Notes under the pieces: generated by a model
The model's input: the letters and a program-made list of their open reading frames with translations, nothing else
The model's database searches: none
Told to the model about the DNA's origin: nothing
Made by a program: the position numbers and the translations under genes
Assembly: GCA_036362985.1 (NCBI GenBank)
Contig: JAYGXS010000004.1
Coordinates: 12,513,011-12,577,010, forward strand
From: Ligula intestinalis
Lineage: Eukaryota; Platyhelminthes; Cestoda; Diphyllobothriidea; Diphyllobothriidae
Direction of reading: 5' to 3'
Length of the DNA: 64,000 nucleotides
Part shown: positions 34,630 to 46,930 of the stretch, one piece after another
Position numbering within the stretch: position 1 is the stretch's first letter
Layout of the letters: each line of letters opens with the position of its first letter

Positions 34630-37330
34630 ACCTAGAGTTCATAAGTATAAAATTCTATTACTGGAACAAACATTTTGTTTGCCTGACCTTTCTGATTCTT
34701 TCGAGAATCATTAATCATACTGTGAGACATGTACAAATTGCGCGATATTTATAGTTTGTAGCGGCCGCCCGCATGTACACCATAATAATTATTTTGATAA
34801 TGGATTCTCGGCAGAATCTGAAACGTCAGGCAAATATAATTCTTGTTCCAGCGATCGCATCGTCTTCTTCTGAACTGCCTCCTCGAACTCATGTATTCAT
34901 TTCTATTGATTATCCGGAGTCTTACAAGAGATTTCGTGAAGAAGATGGCAGTTCAGGGCTATTCGAACAAGCAACAAGCAGTCCTTATGTTTCGATTCGT
35001 TACGTGAATACCCAAAAAGACAGTCGACAAAAACCCCTGTTCAAACAATCGCGTCTTCTCCTTCTAAACAGCCTAGTAACTGCAAAAGTCAGAACACAGC
35101 AAAGGCGTGCCTGTGGCGGTGGGTTTTTCTTCACCTGCACACATGACCGGCAGGCAACTGTGCCTGCTAGCCGTACCAGCGTGCGCCGCAGGCGCGAAGC
35201 TCTGTGCTGCATGCCTGTCTGAAGGTCACTCACAAAGCACGTGACAGGAGACGGCGTTGTTTTCAGTCTCCTATTTGGCCCAGTACACGCTTGGGCAACT
35301 TATGCGTCAGCCTAAAACATTGAGGTATCGGTGTAGAGAGGGATATATATCATAGGAGGAGGACCAGTGGGCTACTGAATTTGTACAGTAATTAGAACGG
35401 TTGTGTAAATGGTTTAGGAAAATTGACCGAAAAGTCACGAAAAGGCAAAATGCGAAGTCTAGTTCTCAAGCGCCCTAGTTGGACCGTACGCTGCCAGACA
35501 GAGGACACTTTGATCGTTGTATGCACGCCCCTTTTTAGGATAACCTCCTCCTTAAAACACGCATTGGGTAAAGAAAAAGGCTTGTCAAAGACTGAAACGA
35601 TTAGTTTATTGCTCTGTTTGCAAACTTTTGAATGAGTCAATCGTCACAAGTAATGGCAGCAACAAAAGGGGAAAATTATAAAAAGTATAGATCAACCAAC
35701 TTTCAGTGATACACCTCTGAACGTGACGGCGTACAGAGCCCTGTGCTGTCACGGGCAGTCATGTCCGGATTTTCGTCACTGACAACTGATTGGTGTATAC
35801 GCCCTATGATTACCCCCTTTTGTTGCTGTTCTTATCTCTGACGATGAACGTCTGTCAGAGCGCGAAAACTCAGGGCAATGAGCAGATTGATCCGCCGCCT
35901 GCTTTACCCATGTGGGCAGCTGGAACGCGAACTTTCTGATTAATTCTCGAAAAAAGCATCGTTTTAATAGCTGATATACTGTACACATACATCGTTTTTT
36001 ATTCTTAGACATATATAAGACAATGAACGCGGATACAACGTAACAGAATCATTTGGTTTCCAGTAACCTGTGAAAGGCGCTCTTATTTTGTGTCCTAAAC
36101 GGAACATTTGGCCAAAACTGGTTTTGACGGGCAAGGGATGATAAAAAAAGAAGACAGGTAATACTATCATTATTCTCAAAACGCTGTTTTAAAAATAATT
36201 TTTTTAAAATTTTCTGCAACTTAATATGTGGCAGTAAAAAGAATGAAATCTGTAAGTTCTGTAGTATTTTTAGAGTCAATAAGGAGACTAGTCAAGCACC
36301 AGGTAATTAGTTTAGCCTTCTGATCTTCTGAGCTCGTCCTGGAGTCCGGCTTCAGTGATGATAGCAACAGTAACGAAACATTATAGTTCAAGGGATCATT
36401 GACCAATTGACGCCCAGTGTCACAGGTCCGCAGCTTCAAAAGCTAGGAAGACCCTAGCAACTACGACCTTTAGGACCCAGTCCTAAATATGTTGAGAAAT
36501 TGGACGCCAGTTGGGAGGATGTCGTATTTTGTGGAGAATTATTAGAGTAGACGTTGAAAGAACTTCACAACCGGACGAGAGCACGTTCGGACCTGCGAGA
36601 ACGGCGTCCAGCGTGGAAGATTTTTTTTTGGGGGGGGGGAATTGTCAGAGCGCGAGTGCATTCGAGTCGGCCTTGAAGATGATTGGCCGTGAACCAGACT
36701 GCCAATGGTGCGTGCGTGCGTGCACGCAATCGCAATAGACGCAGCGTTGCAACAGGCCTCTGCTCAGAAAAGTAAATAACTAGTTTCCAAAAATCCCTTC
36801 TCACCCACTTCTGCGTCCCGCCATGTCAAAGGATGAATGACATTTTACGTCAGAGCCTGCAATTAAAACCAGAGATGGAACAAAATCAAACTTCAAAAAA
36901 CCTGTGTAATTTTGTTTGGGGAACTAAAAATGGTGACGGAGGTTAGAGTTCTAAGGTTAGTGTGCAAGTAAGGAATCAGGGAAGCAATCGACCAGAAAAA
37001 TTATTTGACAACTTTTCTGAGCGGGGGCCTGTTGTAACGCTGCGCCCCTCGTGATTTCCTGCACATGCGCACAAAAGGCAGACGGGTTTACGGCCAATCA
37101 CGGCTATTCAAACGAACCAATTATTTATAAGGTCGACTCGGGCGAACTTCACTCGCACGCTCAGACAACCCCTTAGCTTCTACCCTGAACGCCGTTCTCG
37201 CAGGTCTGGACATGCTTTTCTCCGGTTGACAATTTCTTCCAACCTGTGCTCTGATATTTCTTTACAGCAGACAACATACTCTTGGTTTGCGTCCAACTTC
37301 TCAATGCAGCGGTGCCTCTGTTGAAGAGTT
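34630..37330. other. Spacer with one hammerhead-like motif
   Basis: The 149-codon frame at 34773-35222 has no recognisable motif. A T9/G10 run lies near 36622-36640. Around 37115 a TTTATAAGG box lies in a GC-rich stretch that may be an LTR promoter. No gene supported. Confidence 0.35.
35838..35867 (+). ncRNA. Hammerhead-like core, second family
   Basis: CTGACGA at 35838-35844 and GAAA at 35864-35867 keep both conserved blocks. TTATCT precedes and ACTCAGGG follows, as in the other members. Stem II is poorly paired, so this is probably a decayed copy. It is not flanked by a recognisable element. Confidence 0.4.
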
Positions 37331-37334
37331 AAAT

Positions 37335-37560
37335 CTGTTTACCGAGTTCTTCATGTAAAACGCGCGTCTTTCGAAACAGTTCATTGACTGGCTGCAGGCG
37401 ATTGATTAGCCACGTCCTGCGAATAAGAGTTGACAGCGGACACGGGCACATACACCCGTTAATTGAGCAGAAGCTCGTCAATCGAAGCACATTTCTGCGA
37501 ATGGCTCGCTCATTACCTGAAATGTTCGTAGGTGGGCCTGCTTGCAATCCGAGGTTCTAT
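37335..37560 (-). repeat. Dispersed repeat family Y, inverted copy
   Basis: On the minus strand this resembles 40910-41225 and 42330-42640: a TTCAGGTAATGAGCGA start, GTGCTTCGATTGACGAGCTT, GTCCGCTGTCAA and CAGCCAGTCAATGAACTG blocks. No coding signal. Confidence 0.65.
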
Positions 37561-37564
37561 TTTA

Positions 37565-38845
37565 TATTCCTAGTGTCTTCATAATAGCTCCACTCCTGAG
37601 CCATTACTACCCATAATTTCCTTGAAATGCATGAGGGACAAGACGATAGGAACCAATTCTCTTGCGGTTCCGTACGTCTGACCTATTTCGTCGCGCACAT
37701 ATACAAATAAAGGCTTAGCAAAAGTTCTCTAATTCGATTCAATTTGTCAGCGTCTTTATGACTGCTGAAAACTATGAGAGGACATTGTTTGAGTTCGCTT
37801 TTTCGTGTGGAGTTCAAAAAAATGCAGATGGAGGTGGGGAAGGCTTAGCCTCTAAGATTAACGTGGCGAATTACCCAAATAATCTAGGAGGCACATAGGA
37901 GAGGAACGGTCAAGCGAGGTCGCTTTAGCTCGAGGGGGACACTTAACGTCTCAAATAAAAAGAATCAAACGGGTTTGAGACCATCGCGGTGTGCTAACCA
38001 TGGTCATTTTGACAATCACAAGCTGTCAAACTAAATCTTTTTGATGTAGCTGTTCCCTTAACTTTGTCCTCACAACGCCTTAGCTTGCTGCAAGCCTCGA
38101 AACAGCATACATGAAGCCAAGTGCGCTTTGACTTCCAGGAATTTATCCTACCTGTAGATCTTTTTGAATATAAATAATCGATTATTAGTCGTTTCTGGGA
38201 CTGCTGCGGAAAATGGGCCTATTTATTTCAAATGCCTGTTTCAACTTTTGGTTTTCCTATTAGCTTTCATATACGGCGGAGAACTGTGTCAATTATTCAC
38301 GAAAACTTTTCAATGGGATACGATAGGGATATTCGCGCGTAATATATAAACCGTGCGTTTGGATGCATTCTTTCAACGCATATCACTTAATAGCTAAGCA
38401 TGTATGCTGTCTGCGAAATGTTTGCAATAGGGCAGATATTTTTATAAGGGAATCATATAGGGTTATCATACATGAGGAATCGTAAAGAAATATGGTTTTG
38501 TATTCGAGGATTATCAGTTTTTGGGCTTTTAATTTCCTAGAAAAAATAATTCATATCTCGATATCGATCAGTATGTTCAAGAGTCTACAGGCGTAGACTG
38601 AATACTGAGAGTAATATTTGGGCCGAAGTACATCACCTACTGCGGGACCAGTACGTTATATTCATGAATTATCACCACACAATCAGTAGTAGAGTTTTCG
38701 CAAATATTGACCATACTGACAGCACAGGTGCTAGCCTAAAACCTAGGCATGTGTTTTGCCGGTATTCTGCCACTGTTTGACACAGCAGTGAGGGGAACGT
38801 CTCGCAAGTGGGTCTCCCAGCCTTCTCTATGTGCTTTCTGAGAGA
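37565..38845. other. Spacer, nothing recognised
   Basis: No supported feature. Confidence 0.5.
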
Positions 38846-40282
38846 CACTCCAGTTTTGAAGATTCAGCTTCTTAATTTCCCCACCTTTTACCGTAAGGTC
38901 CTGGAAGGCGATCAAAGGAGGATTTCTGAATTCTGCTTCAGCTGCCGCTGCACCAACAACGGCCTTCCTTCTTTTTTGAGCTTTGACATGACAACAGAAT
39001 ACAACGCGTAGGGGAGTTTGGTGCCGCTTGTATATATCCCACTGTCAATCACTTCCTACGCAGGGCGCCAGCTCACCAACCTCGTGATGCATTAGGGAAT
39101 TCGCGAAAAATTTTTATTAGCATTCTCTAGCCGTTCAGTCGCACAATCATGAAAACAATATGTGCATTTGCCAAGCTGCTGTCTGTTTAAAAGCGCGTCT
39201 AATCCGACTGCTCTGGTAACGTTTCAAGGGGCTAAAAAACCCTGCGTCATACGTGCCCCATGCAGACCTTTATCCTACGTGGATTAACCTGACGGTGGGT
39301 TATACATCGCGGATTATACATATGCACGTACAACTCGCGTCTTTTCCGGATAGTTCATATTTATGTACCTTAATATTTGCGTAGAGCGCGCATCATCCAT
39401 TAAGTCGACCCTGGAAACTTAAACCAAATTGCTGACCTTACTGATCTTTTACTGTGGTATAAAGTTATGAGGCTAGTAGCAGATGATGTTAGAAGTAGCG
39501 CATAGTCAAAAAATATTATCTGTGGCCAATTTTTTAAATTGGCTCCTTTCTGAACTTGGATCCCCTGATACCGACCAACAACCATGCCTAAGAAATAATT
39601 GTTCCAATCCATTGAATCAATGGTGGGAAAAGCTGCCCAAGATATTCAAACGGCTATCGAATTTCCATCACACTCGTAGTGGTTTTATCTTGTTAACCAA
39701 TCATTAATAAGTCATATCAGTAAGCACAACTGCAATTCGCCAGGGTGCATCAACCGGACCTGGCCGCTTTTGTGCTCGGTTCGAGAACATGGTTCGGGAG
39801 ATTACCCCAGTGTTTCTCAATAGTTTGAAGTTTGTCAAAACGCAGGCGATTCCTGCTTAGTTAGAGTCTTCGTTCTCCGTCGAAAATCTATTTAGATCCG
39901 AGCCAACGGGATTTCGGGCAGTCGACTGCCAGAGCTGTAGGTCAAACAACTACGAGTTTCCAATGAGTAAGTAGCGTTGTGATAGTTTTTTACGATTCGG
40001 AATTTATCAGACTTCAAAGGCGCACTGCCGCACCTGGGATTCATCTGCAGACAGCAAGCTTTACTACAGTGCTGCGGACCCTATCTTCGCAGACATAAGT
40101 TCAAATACGAAGATTAATGGAATAGTCATAGAGATATTTGCTTGGAAGCATATAAATTGAGAAAAACGCACAAGAAGCGAGTTACGCAGGACATTTTGAA
40201 GAAGGCCCTGTGCTTCCGCTTTCTTACACTCAGTAATGTCATACAGCATTTAAAAAGATTTTTTAAGAAAATTTCATGATAA

Positions 40283-40560
40283 TTATTAACTTGGTTTGGC
40301 AGATTTGCTTAATTTGAGTTGACCCAAGTGTGAAAAACTCTAGGCATTTGGCGGGATTTGAACCCGCACATCAGAGAAAGCCTTTGCCGGAGGCTAACGC
40401 TCTACCGCTAAGTTACAAACGCCCGCTTCACGCCATGAGTTTAATCATACTTGGATCGATATTACCCGCTCAACTTTTCGCTCATATGGAATCCACCAAT
40501 ACGGGAGTAACTTGACTGCCCAAGCAGGATTTCCTAAGCAATCATCTAGAATCCACCAGA
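40283..40560 (-). mobile_element. tRNA-derived SINE, family 2, copy C
   Basis: The minus-strand head (about 40430-40350) has GGCGTTTGTAACTTAGCGGT (A-box) and GCGGGTTCAAATCCCGCC (B-box). Next come the ATATGAGCG and TGGTGGATTCTAGATGATTG body blocks shared with 22.1 and 44.4 kb. It repeats about 302 bp downstream as a tandem partial copy. Confidence 0.75.
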
Positions 40561-40584
40561 AGGACCACTAGGCTGACTTAATTA

Positions 40585-40735
40585 TTAAGTTGGTTTGGCA
40601 GATTTGCTTAATTTGAGTTGACCCAAGTGTGAAACACTCTAGGCATTTGGTGGGATTTGAATCCGCGCATCAGAGAAAGCATTTGCCGGAGGCTAGCGCT
40701 CTACCGCTAAGCTACAAACGCCCGCTTCACGCCAT
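40585..40735 (-). mobile_element. tRNA-derived SINE, family 2, copy D
   Basis: Tandem partial copy of C in the same orientation. It forms the left arm of the palindrome at 40611-40842. Confidence 0.75.
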
Positions 40736-40842
40736 GAGTAGCTTAGCGGTAGAGCGTTAGCCTTCGGCAAAGGCTTTCTCTGATGCGCGGGTTCAAATCC
40801 CACCAAACGCCTAGAGTTATTCACACTTGGGTCAACTCAAAT
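40611..40842. repeat. ~230-bp near-perfect SINE palindrome
   Basis: Left arm 40611-40714 and right arm 40738-40842 are inverted copies of the same SINE head, separated by 23 bp. A transcript would fold into a hairpin of about 104 bp. Each arm contains the complete tRNA-like promoter, so pol III could read in both directions. Confidence 0.85.
40738..40842 (+). mobile_element. tRNA-derived SINE, family 2, copy E (tRNA-Ala-like head)
   Basis: With the preceding loop bases, an 81-nt tRNA-like shape can be drawn: GGCGTTT/AAACGCC acceptor pairs (in the consensus), a GCT/AGC D stem, and an AGCCT/AGGCT anticodon stem with loop TCGGCAA (GGC, alanine). C at position 33 and an overlong variable region mark it as SINE-derived, not a working tRNA gene. 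Confidence 0.65.
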
Positions 40843-41299
40843 TTCATGATAAAACAAAACACCTGTCACTCTCAACACTGCGGTGTTCTTCTATACTTAA
40901 ATAATACAGCGGAGCCTTGGTAGAAGATCAGCTCCATCTACCAGCATTTTAGGTAACGAGCGATCCACAGGCAGAAAATGTGCTTTGATTGGCGAGCTTC
41001 CACTGAGTTAACGAGTGGTCAGTGCGTGTGCGTGCCTGTGTCCGCAACTGAGTCTCGCTCCCAGGGCTGGAGTCCTCGGTCCCCCGCAGCCAATCAGTGA
41101 ACTGATGCAGTTGGATTGGCTACGTTTTGCAAGACGAGCATTTCAAATGACGAGCTCAGTGCAAGAACGAATTAAACTCGTTAACCGTATTTCTCTTGTA
41201 ATCTTTAATATTAAATCTTAGACATATTTTGATATTTTGAGAAGTGTGGTTGATCACAAGGCCATCATGCTTTCCCTGTTTGCTTTCCGGTTAATACAG

Positions 41300-42640
41300 C
41301 ACCTTTTAAATTTCAGAATTTAAATCTACCCACTTTTCATGGTAGGGTATTGAAAGGCAAACTCGCGATCAAAGAGGAATCGCTGTATTCTGATTTGGCA
41401 TCCGCTACGCCAACAAATTGCTGCGTTCTTTTTTACTGTTGCCTTAGCAACAAAAGCCGACGGGGACCGGAGGAGAACGTGAATTCTGTGCAGTTTGTGT
41501 AAGCCCCACTGTCAACCAGTTCCCACGCAAGGTAACAACACGCTTAACTCGCGATATATTGACAGACCTCGCAAGAAAACGTTATAAGCCCTATGTAGAC
41601 GTTGAGTTGCACAATCACAAAAAAAGATGGAATTTGCTTTTCCATAGCTGCTGTCTCTTGAAAAGTATGGCAAAACCGACTACCCTAGTAACGTTCCAAA
41701 AGGCTAGAATTCTTGAGCCCTACGTGTACTATGAAAAACTTTATCCTATGCGAATAAGCATAACCGTGGGTTATGCATCGCGAATTAGATGCATGTATGT
41801 GTTTCATGCGTATTCCGTGAATAGTTTAAATGCACGTGCACGTGCACGTGCACGTCCACTTTCTTCGAAGTTAAATGCTTGAAAAAAAATTATAGTGACT
41901 TTACTGGTATTTTAATGTGGTATGAGGCTAACAACAGATAATGATAATTTTAAAAGTTGTGCACAGTCAAGAACATGTTCATCGGCACCAGTTTTGACAG
42001 TTAATACCGGTTCCGTTGCTGACAAAATAATTTTTCATTACTATTAAATCCATACCCGAAAAAGCTGTCCAATGTATTCAAACAGTCATCGAAATTTTGC
42101 CATAATCAACCTGGTATAATCTTGGTAAGAAAAATTAATAAATCATACCAGAATGGAAGGACAAAACGGCAAGTTGTCTTTGAGTCGGTCTTGCCTGTCG
42201 AGAACATAAAAATCAATGATATTCGCGAGACCCAAGAGGGGGAGTGGTTCGTTTTAGTCGGAGAAATGCTCAGTTAGGACTGCGGCGGGTTGTTGCCCTA
42301 CTTGGGTAATGGCCTCTTTATCGTCCATGTTTTACCTTTCCGTAGTCAGCACAGCGGAGCATTGGGTAACGAACAGCCCCATATACGAGCATTTCGGGCA
42401 ACGAGGCGACCCCTAACAGAAACAGTGTTTCGATTGACGAGTTTCTGCTCAGTTAACCAGCTGTCAGTGCGTGTGTGTGTTTGTGTCCGCCGTTAAGTCT
42501 TGCTTCCAGAGTGTGGTTCCTCGGTTGTCTGCAGCCAATCAGTGAACTGATGTAATTTGATTGGTGACCTTACGCAAGACGAGTGTTTCCAATGACGAGG
42601 TCGGAGCCGGAACAGATTAAATGCGTTAACCAATATTTTG
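41300..42640 (+). repeat. Tandem unit XY, copy 2
   Basis: Second unit of the duplication starting at 38850, without the SINE cluster. No coding content; open frames at 41559-41882 and 42290-42496 are not conserved in copy 1. Confidence 0.7.
41831..41855. repeat. TGCACG microsatellite (CACGTG repeats)
   Basis: Four alternating purine-pyrimidine hexamers, self-complementary, absent from the matching position of the other XY unit. Such tracts can adopt Z-DNA or cruciform forms. Confidence 0.85.
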
Positions 42641-42644
42641 TAGG

Positions 42645-44280
42645 AGCCTGCCCTTCCCCCTCCCCCTCAGCGCTGCCATGATCACTCATTCTGCCTGCTC
42701 TGTCAACGCGGCCAATCAATCGATTTTTGGCGCATCGCTGATTACTGGTTAACACTGGACTTGCCTCGCCACTTTCGATGACTGATCTACTAAGCGTGAA
42801 TTGGCAGTCAAGTCAGTCAATCATTCAATCGATTTTGCGTATCGCTGATTACTGATAAGCGCCGGATTTGTGGTCAGCGCTGGCAGAAACACACCTGACA
42901 TTAAGCCCATTCAACAGGCAAGGCGGAATTCACTCGGTCTTTCGCCCCGGTGCGCGGTGAACGCGAGGCTGCGGCATTCTCTCTCTCTCGCTCCCAATGG
43001 TCAAACTCCACCCAGGCCGAGTCAACCCTTCTGTTTATTCTTCTTCTACTGATTCTGTGCAGAATACACTCTGCTTCTACCTTGGCTTCCACGACTTATA
43101 TTTTCTTCTAAGGAACCAGGCCTGGAAGATCGTAGTAGTTAAGGTTGAACCGGCTTACCCTTAAATACTTTGCGATAATTTCACTGTATAAACTTCCCGG
43201 CAATGCAGGGAAATAGAACGGACTCGTTTTTCAGGGGGTTTTGAGCAAAATTTTAGAGAAATTGGGGTAGATTTAGCGATAGGCCTAGTTTTAAGTTCAG
43301 AATACGGATGAAGGAAAGGTTAGAATTGAGGTCACTGTCTGCATTAGGGTAATGCTACAGGAATAGGTACCACATTTAAAGTTAGAGCGATTTCATGCGC
43401 ATTGCGGGAGGGATACCAATTCGCCTATCCTGCCGGGAGTTCGCAAACGACTCCCACGTCAAACCATCCAAATAAGGTTATTTTTCCAGGCATGAGAGAC
43501 TAAATATAAGGTATCTTCGGAGGACGAACATGCATTCCAGGCGGCTGGATTGACCTTATAAAATAAATGCGCCTGAAAGGCATTTGTTCAACTTTGATTT
43601 TCTGTAAAAGGTCTGTGTGCAGAGCTTTTGCACGCCCGCAGTAATACTAATTAAATATACCAGAAAGCATCGATTCGGCAACAGTGGACCAGTCGAAGTA
43701 TGAGTTAAGACTGAGAATGTGGCCGAAAAGTGACCTTTCTGTAGCTGCAGGCCCCCCTACCCCCCCCCCTACCCGCCCGCCTAGAGTTTATGCGTCAGCT
43801 ACGTCAGTGCGAATGAATCAATTTTAGGTTCTTCATGATTTACAGCAAAGTACTGAGTTTCAGGCTGAGCCGGCGTGCTGTTAATGCTACAAGATGAACT
43901 CCGGAATCCAGCATTTTTGCACTCTTGGAGAGCATACTGTCACAGGAACCTTTATAATTCAATAAGTCGGGGCTGAGGCAAGCAATGCTGGGTGGTGACG
44001 AAGACCTGTTTTTTTAATCATGGAAGTTGCTAAGGTTTACGACGCAATGCAAGGCAGAACCCCACCTATGCCAGCTTCATTTGTACAATCAAGCAGAATG
44101 AAGTAAACACCAAACTGTGAGCATGGAGGAGGGGCTACTGGAATGCAAGACGCTTCAACGTAGCAATTTTACCATTTGAAACAAAACCAACATCTTTATC
44201 GGCTTCAATATCGATAATTGGCCTATCTTATCTCAGGAACGAAATGGAGCCTATAAGGAGGGTTTTCTAGATTTAAATAA
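42645..44280. other. Repeat-derived spacer
   Basis: A ~50-bp block recurs imperfectly at 42714-42768 and 42822-42872 (ATCGATTTT, then CGCTGATTACTG). Positions 43108-43155 resemble 16487-16535, so this may be part of a solo LTR. C-rich runs lie at 43750-43778. No gene supported. Confidence 0.4.
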
Positions 44281-44284
44281 TTCA

Positions 44285-44560
44285 GTTAACCCAATTGTGA
44301 AAAATGCGTGGCCTCTGTGGGGCTCGAACACACACAGCAGGGCAAGCTTTAGTACAGCTAATGCTACCAAGGCACACCGGAGCCTTGAATTTAATCACAA
44401 TTAGGTCGGTTTACCCGCCCAGCCTAAATCTGCCACCCTCTCCTCCCTCATAATAATTAAGTGAGCTTAGTAACCATTCTGGTGAATTCTAGATGATTGC
44501 TTAGGAAATCCTGTCTGGGCAATCAACTTACCGTGTCCGTAATGGTGGATTCCATACGTG
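44285..44560 (-). mobile_element. tRNA-derived SINE, family 2, copy F
   Basis: Degenerate minus-strand head (44320-44385), then the TGGTGAATTCTAGATGATTG, AGGAAATCCTGTCTGGGCA and GGTGGATTCCATACG body blocks in the family order. Confidence 0.65.
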
Positions 44561-44619
44561 CAGTAGAGTTCGCGGGTAAATCGACCCAATGTGATTAAAT
44601 TCAAATTTTCGGCTTGCCT

Positions 44620-44690
44620 TGTACTTCAATGGTGGAAGGTTGGCCTTCCCTGTTGTGCGAGTTCAAATCTTACCGAGGCCACTTAATTTT
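44620..44690 (+). mobile_element. tRNA-derived SINE, family 2, head, copy G
   Basis: Plus-strand head with CTTCAATGGTGGAAG (A-box-like) and GCGAGTTCAAATCTTACC (B-box). With copy F it forms another inverted pair. Confidence 0.45.
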
Positions 44691-44699
44691 CATAATTGT

Positions 44700-46040
44700 T
44701 TCAATTGAACCTGAAACTGTTGTATAGATTCTTTCACGCAGTAAAAATCTGTTCCAACCTACTCTGCCTCCCCTCACTTTTTATTTTAGAAACGTTCGTT
44801 TTTTTTCGACACAATGACGAAACACTTCCACATAGGAAACAGGCAGTAATTAACTTGAGTGGGTCCAAAATCTCCCGTTTGAAATGTGTCACCCGACTGG
44901 GCACGTCCCAATCGGGTACAAAATGGATATAGCGTTGGTTTTCGGACACCCTATAATTCATACAATACGAGTGGCGTCCATAGATACCGTAAACTTGCTA
45001 AAGAATTCTGCCATTAAACTTTCTCTTACGCAAAAACCGACTTCCTCGCCCTGATAGCGGTCAATTCTGCTGTTACTAGCAGACGCTGGTTAATTTGTTG
45101 AGACATTTTAAATAATTTAGAAGGCTTTGTTGGGGTACACGCGATGTCTGAAATCAAGTATGTGCGCGAGTAAAGCACTATTTATGCTCCCGACTTAACC
45201 TTCTTTCCGCAATCACGAAAGATATTCTCTGATTCTTTTGGATAGGCACCGACTCGTAAGAATAATATAAGATGCTCTACAGAAGCAAGTAAACGGATAA
45301 ACGCATGTTGAAACTGCCTGACCTGGCAAACTATCCTAACCTTGTCCATGTACGACTGGGTTTGTTGAAAATAATATCAAAACTCTCACTGTTGAAAAGG
45401 TTTGTGACGCAACTTGGCTGAGACACCTTCTTAGGAGTTCAGTTGCAGCCTTCCCTTGAAAGAGGACTTTGGGAAGTAATGTTTCCTCTTCCACAGTAAA
45501 TTTAGTGCGTGTTATTTGTCTTGCAACAATATTCTTTGTAATTTTTTTCAGAATACACGTTTTTGCGGAAAAATTCCTGGCCATCAGCAGCCTATCATGC
45601 CCAACTATGGGCGTTGAAGAGATCAAACTTCGAACACTTGGGATTTGTTGTGGCTGGCTGCTGAGAGTTAATAAAACAGAACTGGCAGTGAGCCCCTCTC
45701 GACTTTGACGTTAATGCTACTTTCGTATGCTGTTGTCTACGGAACCGATATAAGTGCAACGAGTAAAATTCGGCGTCTCGTCAGGCATGCATGTGGTTTA
45801 AGGAGCGTGTAGCATTGCACAGCGTTATACAAGTCGGCACCGTGAATCAGCGGTAGTGGGCTTCGGCTCAAGAGATTAACTCCCACGTCAGCTTCACCAG
45901 AAGTCCGAATCGTATTTTGCCAGCATTAGGGATTCCCGGTAGGTAGCTTGCCGTCTTCGCTAACCTCAGAAGCATCCTACCGAGAAAACGTTTCTCTTAT
46001 TGGTAATAAGATGAAGGCATGATCATTGGGACAGCACTTG
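44700..46040. other. Spacer around a Penelope-like fragment
   Basis: Nothing else recognised. A tRNA-like stretch at 45845-45915 (AATCAGCGGTAG, then GTCCGAATCG) is too weak to call. Confidence 0.4.
45350..45495 (-). mobile_element. Penelope-like element fragment, pre-endonuclease region
   Basis: The minus-strand frame reads LPKVLFQGKAATELLRRCLS, then a TFSTVRVLILFSTNPV-type end. The L-P/F-(Q/K)G-AA-ELL-RRL and FSTNP pattern is what I know from the linker before the endonuclease of flatworm Penelope-like proteins. The rest of the element is missing. Confidence 0.5.
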
Positions 46041-46049
46041 TATTAGCCT

Positions 46050-46083
46050 GAGCTTTCGGACTCGTACCGGAGACCATCTTCAG
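46050..46083 (-). ncRNA. Hammerhead-like core, second family, best copy
   Basis: On the minus strand CTGAAGA (46083-46077) fits CUGANGA and GAAA lies at 46057-46054. Between them GGTCTC (46075-46070) pairs with GAGTCC (46063-46058), five of six pairs, across loop CGGTAC. GCTC follows, giving an A-U pair over a 2-nt loop as a minimal stem III and C as the cleavage base. One unpaired U sits before stem II. Stem I is weak here. Confidence 0.55.
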
Positions 46084-46182
46084 GCACAAAGAGAGTACAG
46101 CAGAATTGGCGTGTTGTGTAGTCAGCTGAGGGAAAGTGGGCTTGTGGGGATAAGGTAAGGGGAGTAGAATTCATGAGAGGAT

Positions 46183-46470
46183 AATGGCACTAGATGCGTG
46201 GATATCGGACTCCAACTCTATCAACAGACGTACTGCTATACCCCACACCCCCCCCCCCCTCTATCACGCCTTTCGTTCCCGCGGCCCAGTTCCTTTCGAA
46301 GGACGTAAAACATGACGCCGAGGACGCACGCCCAGATGACAAGAAGAGACGACGTGGGCATGGAATCAAAGCCAGTTCTTGCAGTACAGTCATTGTCACT
46401 TGAGACTGCCCCATTAACGAGTGCGAAAGCTCAGGCTTCAGCAAGCACTGTCTCGGTGATCCTGTCTTTG
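46183..46470 (+). mobile_element. Penelope-like element 3' fragment
   Basis: The frame from 46183 reads MALDAWISDSNSINRR, the same C-terminal signature as at 26.8 and 29.9 kb. The shared 3' region follows, ending in a decayed GCGAAAGCTCAGGC block near 46421. A 14-C run interrupts it near 46246. Confidence 0.65.
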
Positions 46471-46930
46471 CTTTCTTAACAAAAAGGACCTGCTGCTCAT
46501 ATATTCACCTCCATTCGTGGTTCTCTTATTGTTGACAATTTTCTTCGAATTCCGCGTCTCTTCACTGTCCAAGTAATCCAACCTACTTTTCGTTCTGCAC
46601 TTTTCAATAGCGGTAAGTCTTAGAACGGCCTTCAATCGGACGCAATACTCTCTTTGTCCGGATGTTATTTGTGACAGGAAACCGTCAGGTTTCAGGTCAG
46701 TGCCGCCTACCCAGACCCTTGTTGGATCCTGTGCAACCTTCAAGAGCCAGCCGCGCGTTCAGGGCTGCCACACGGAACTCAGCCAGTGGGAACACGAGAA
46801 TCGGGCAAGGGCCTCACCCTTCATAGGCAGAGGGATTACCAGTCACATTACCTTTACTTTCTGACTGGTTGATGACGGCTAATAAGCCTAAAATTGTGGG
46901 AAAGGTTCGCATCCCAGGTATTTTTCTAGT

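Larger units (their letters stand above)
38850..41230 (+). repeat. Tandem unit XY, copy 1 (enlarged by SINEs)
   Basis: 38850-39780 (X) and 40900-41230 (Y) match, in the same order, 41300-42220 and 42330-42640. Shared blocks include GATCAAAGGAGGATTTC/GATCAAAGAGGAATCGC, CACTGTCAA, GTGGGTTATACATCGCG and ACTGATGCAG. The extra ~1 kb between X and Y is largely the SINE cluster at 40.28-40.85 kb, inserted after the duplication. Confidence 0.7.

Noticed and set aside
34773..35222. 149-codon protein gene
   Set aside because: No recognisable domain, no splice context and overlapping open frames on both strands.
40715..40818. tRNA-Ala (GGC) gene
   Set aside because: The cloverleaf is tempting, but position 33 is C, the variable region is overlong, the acceptor pairs are imperfect and the same head recurs in several SINE copies. 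It is a SINE head.
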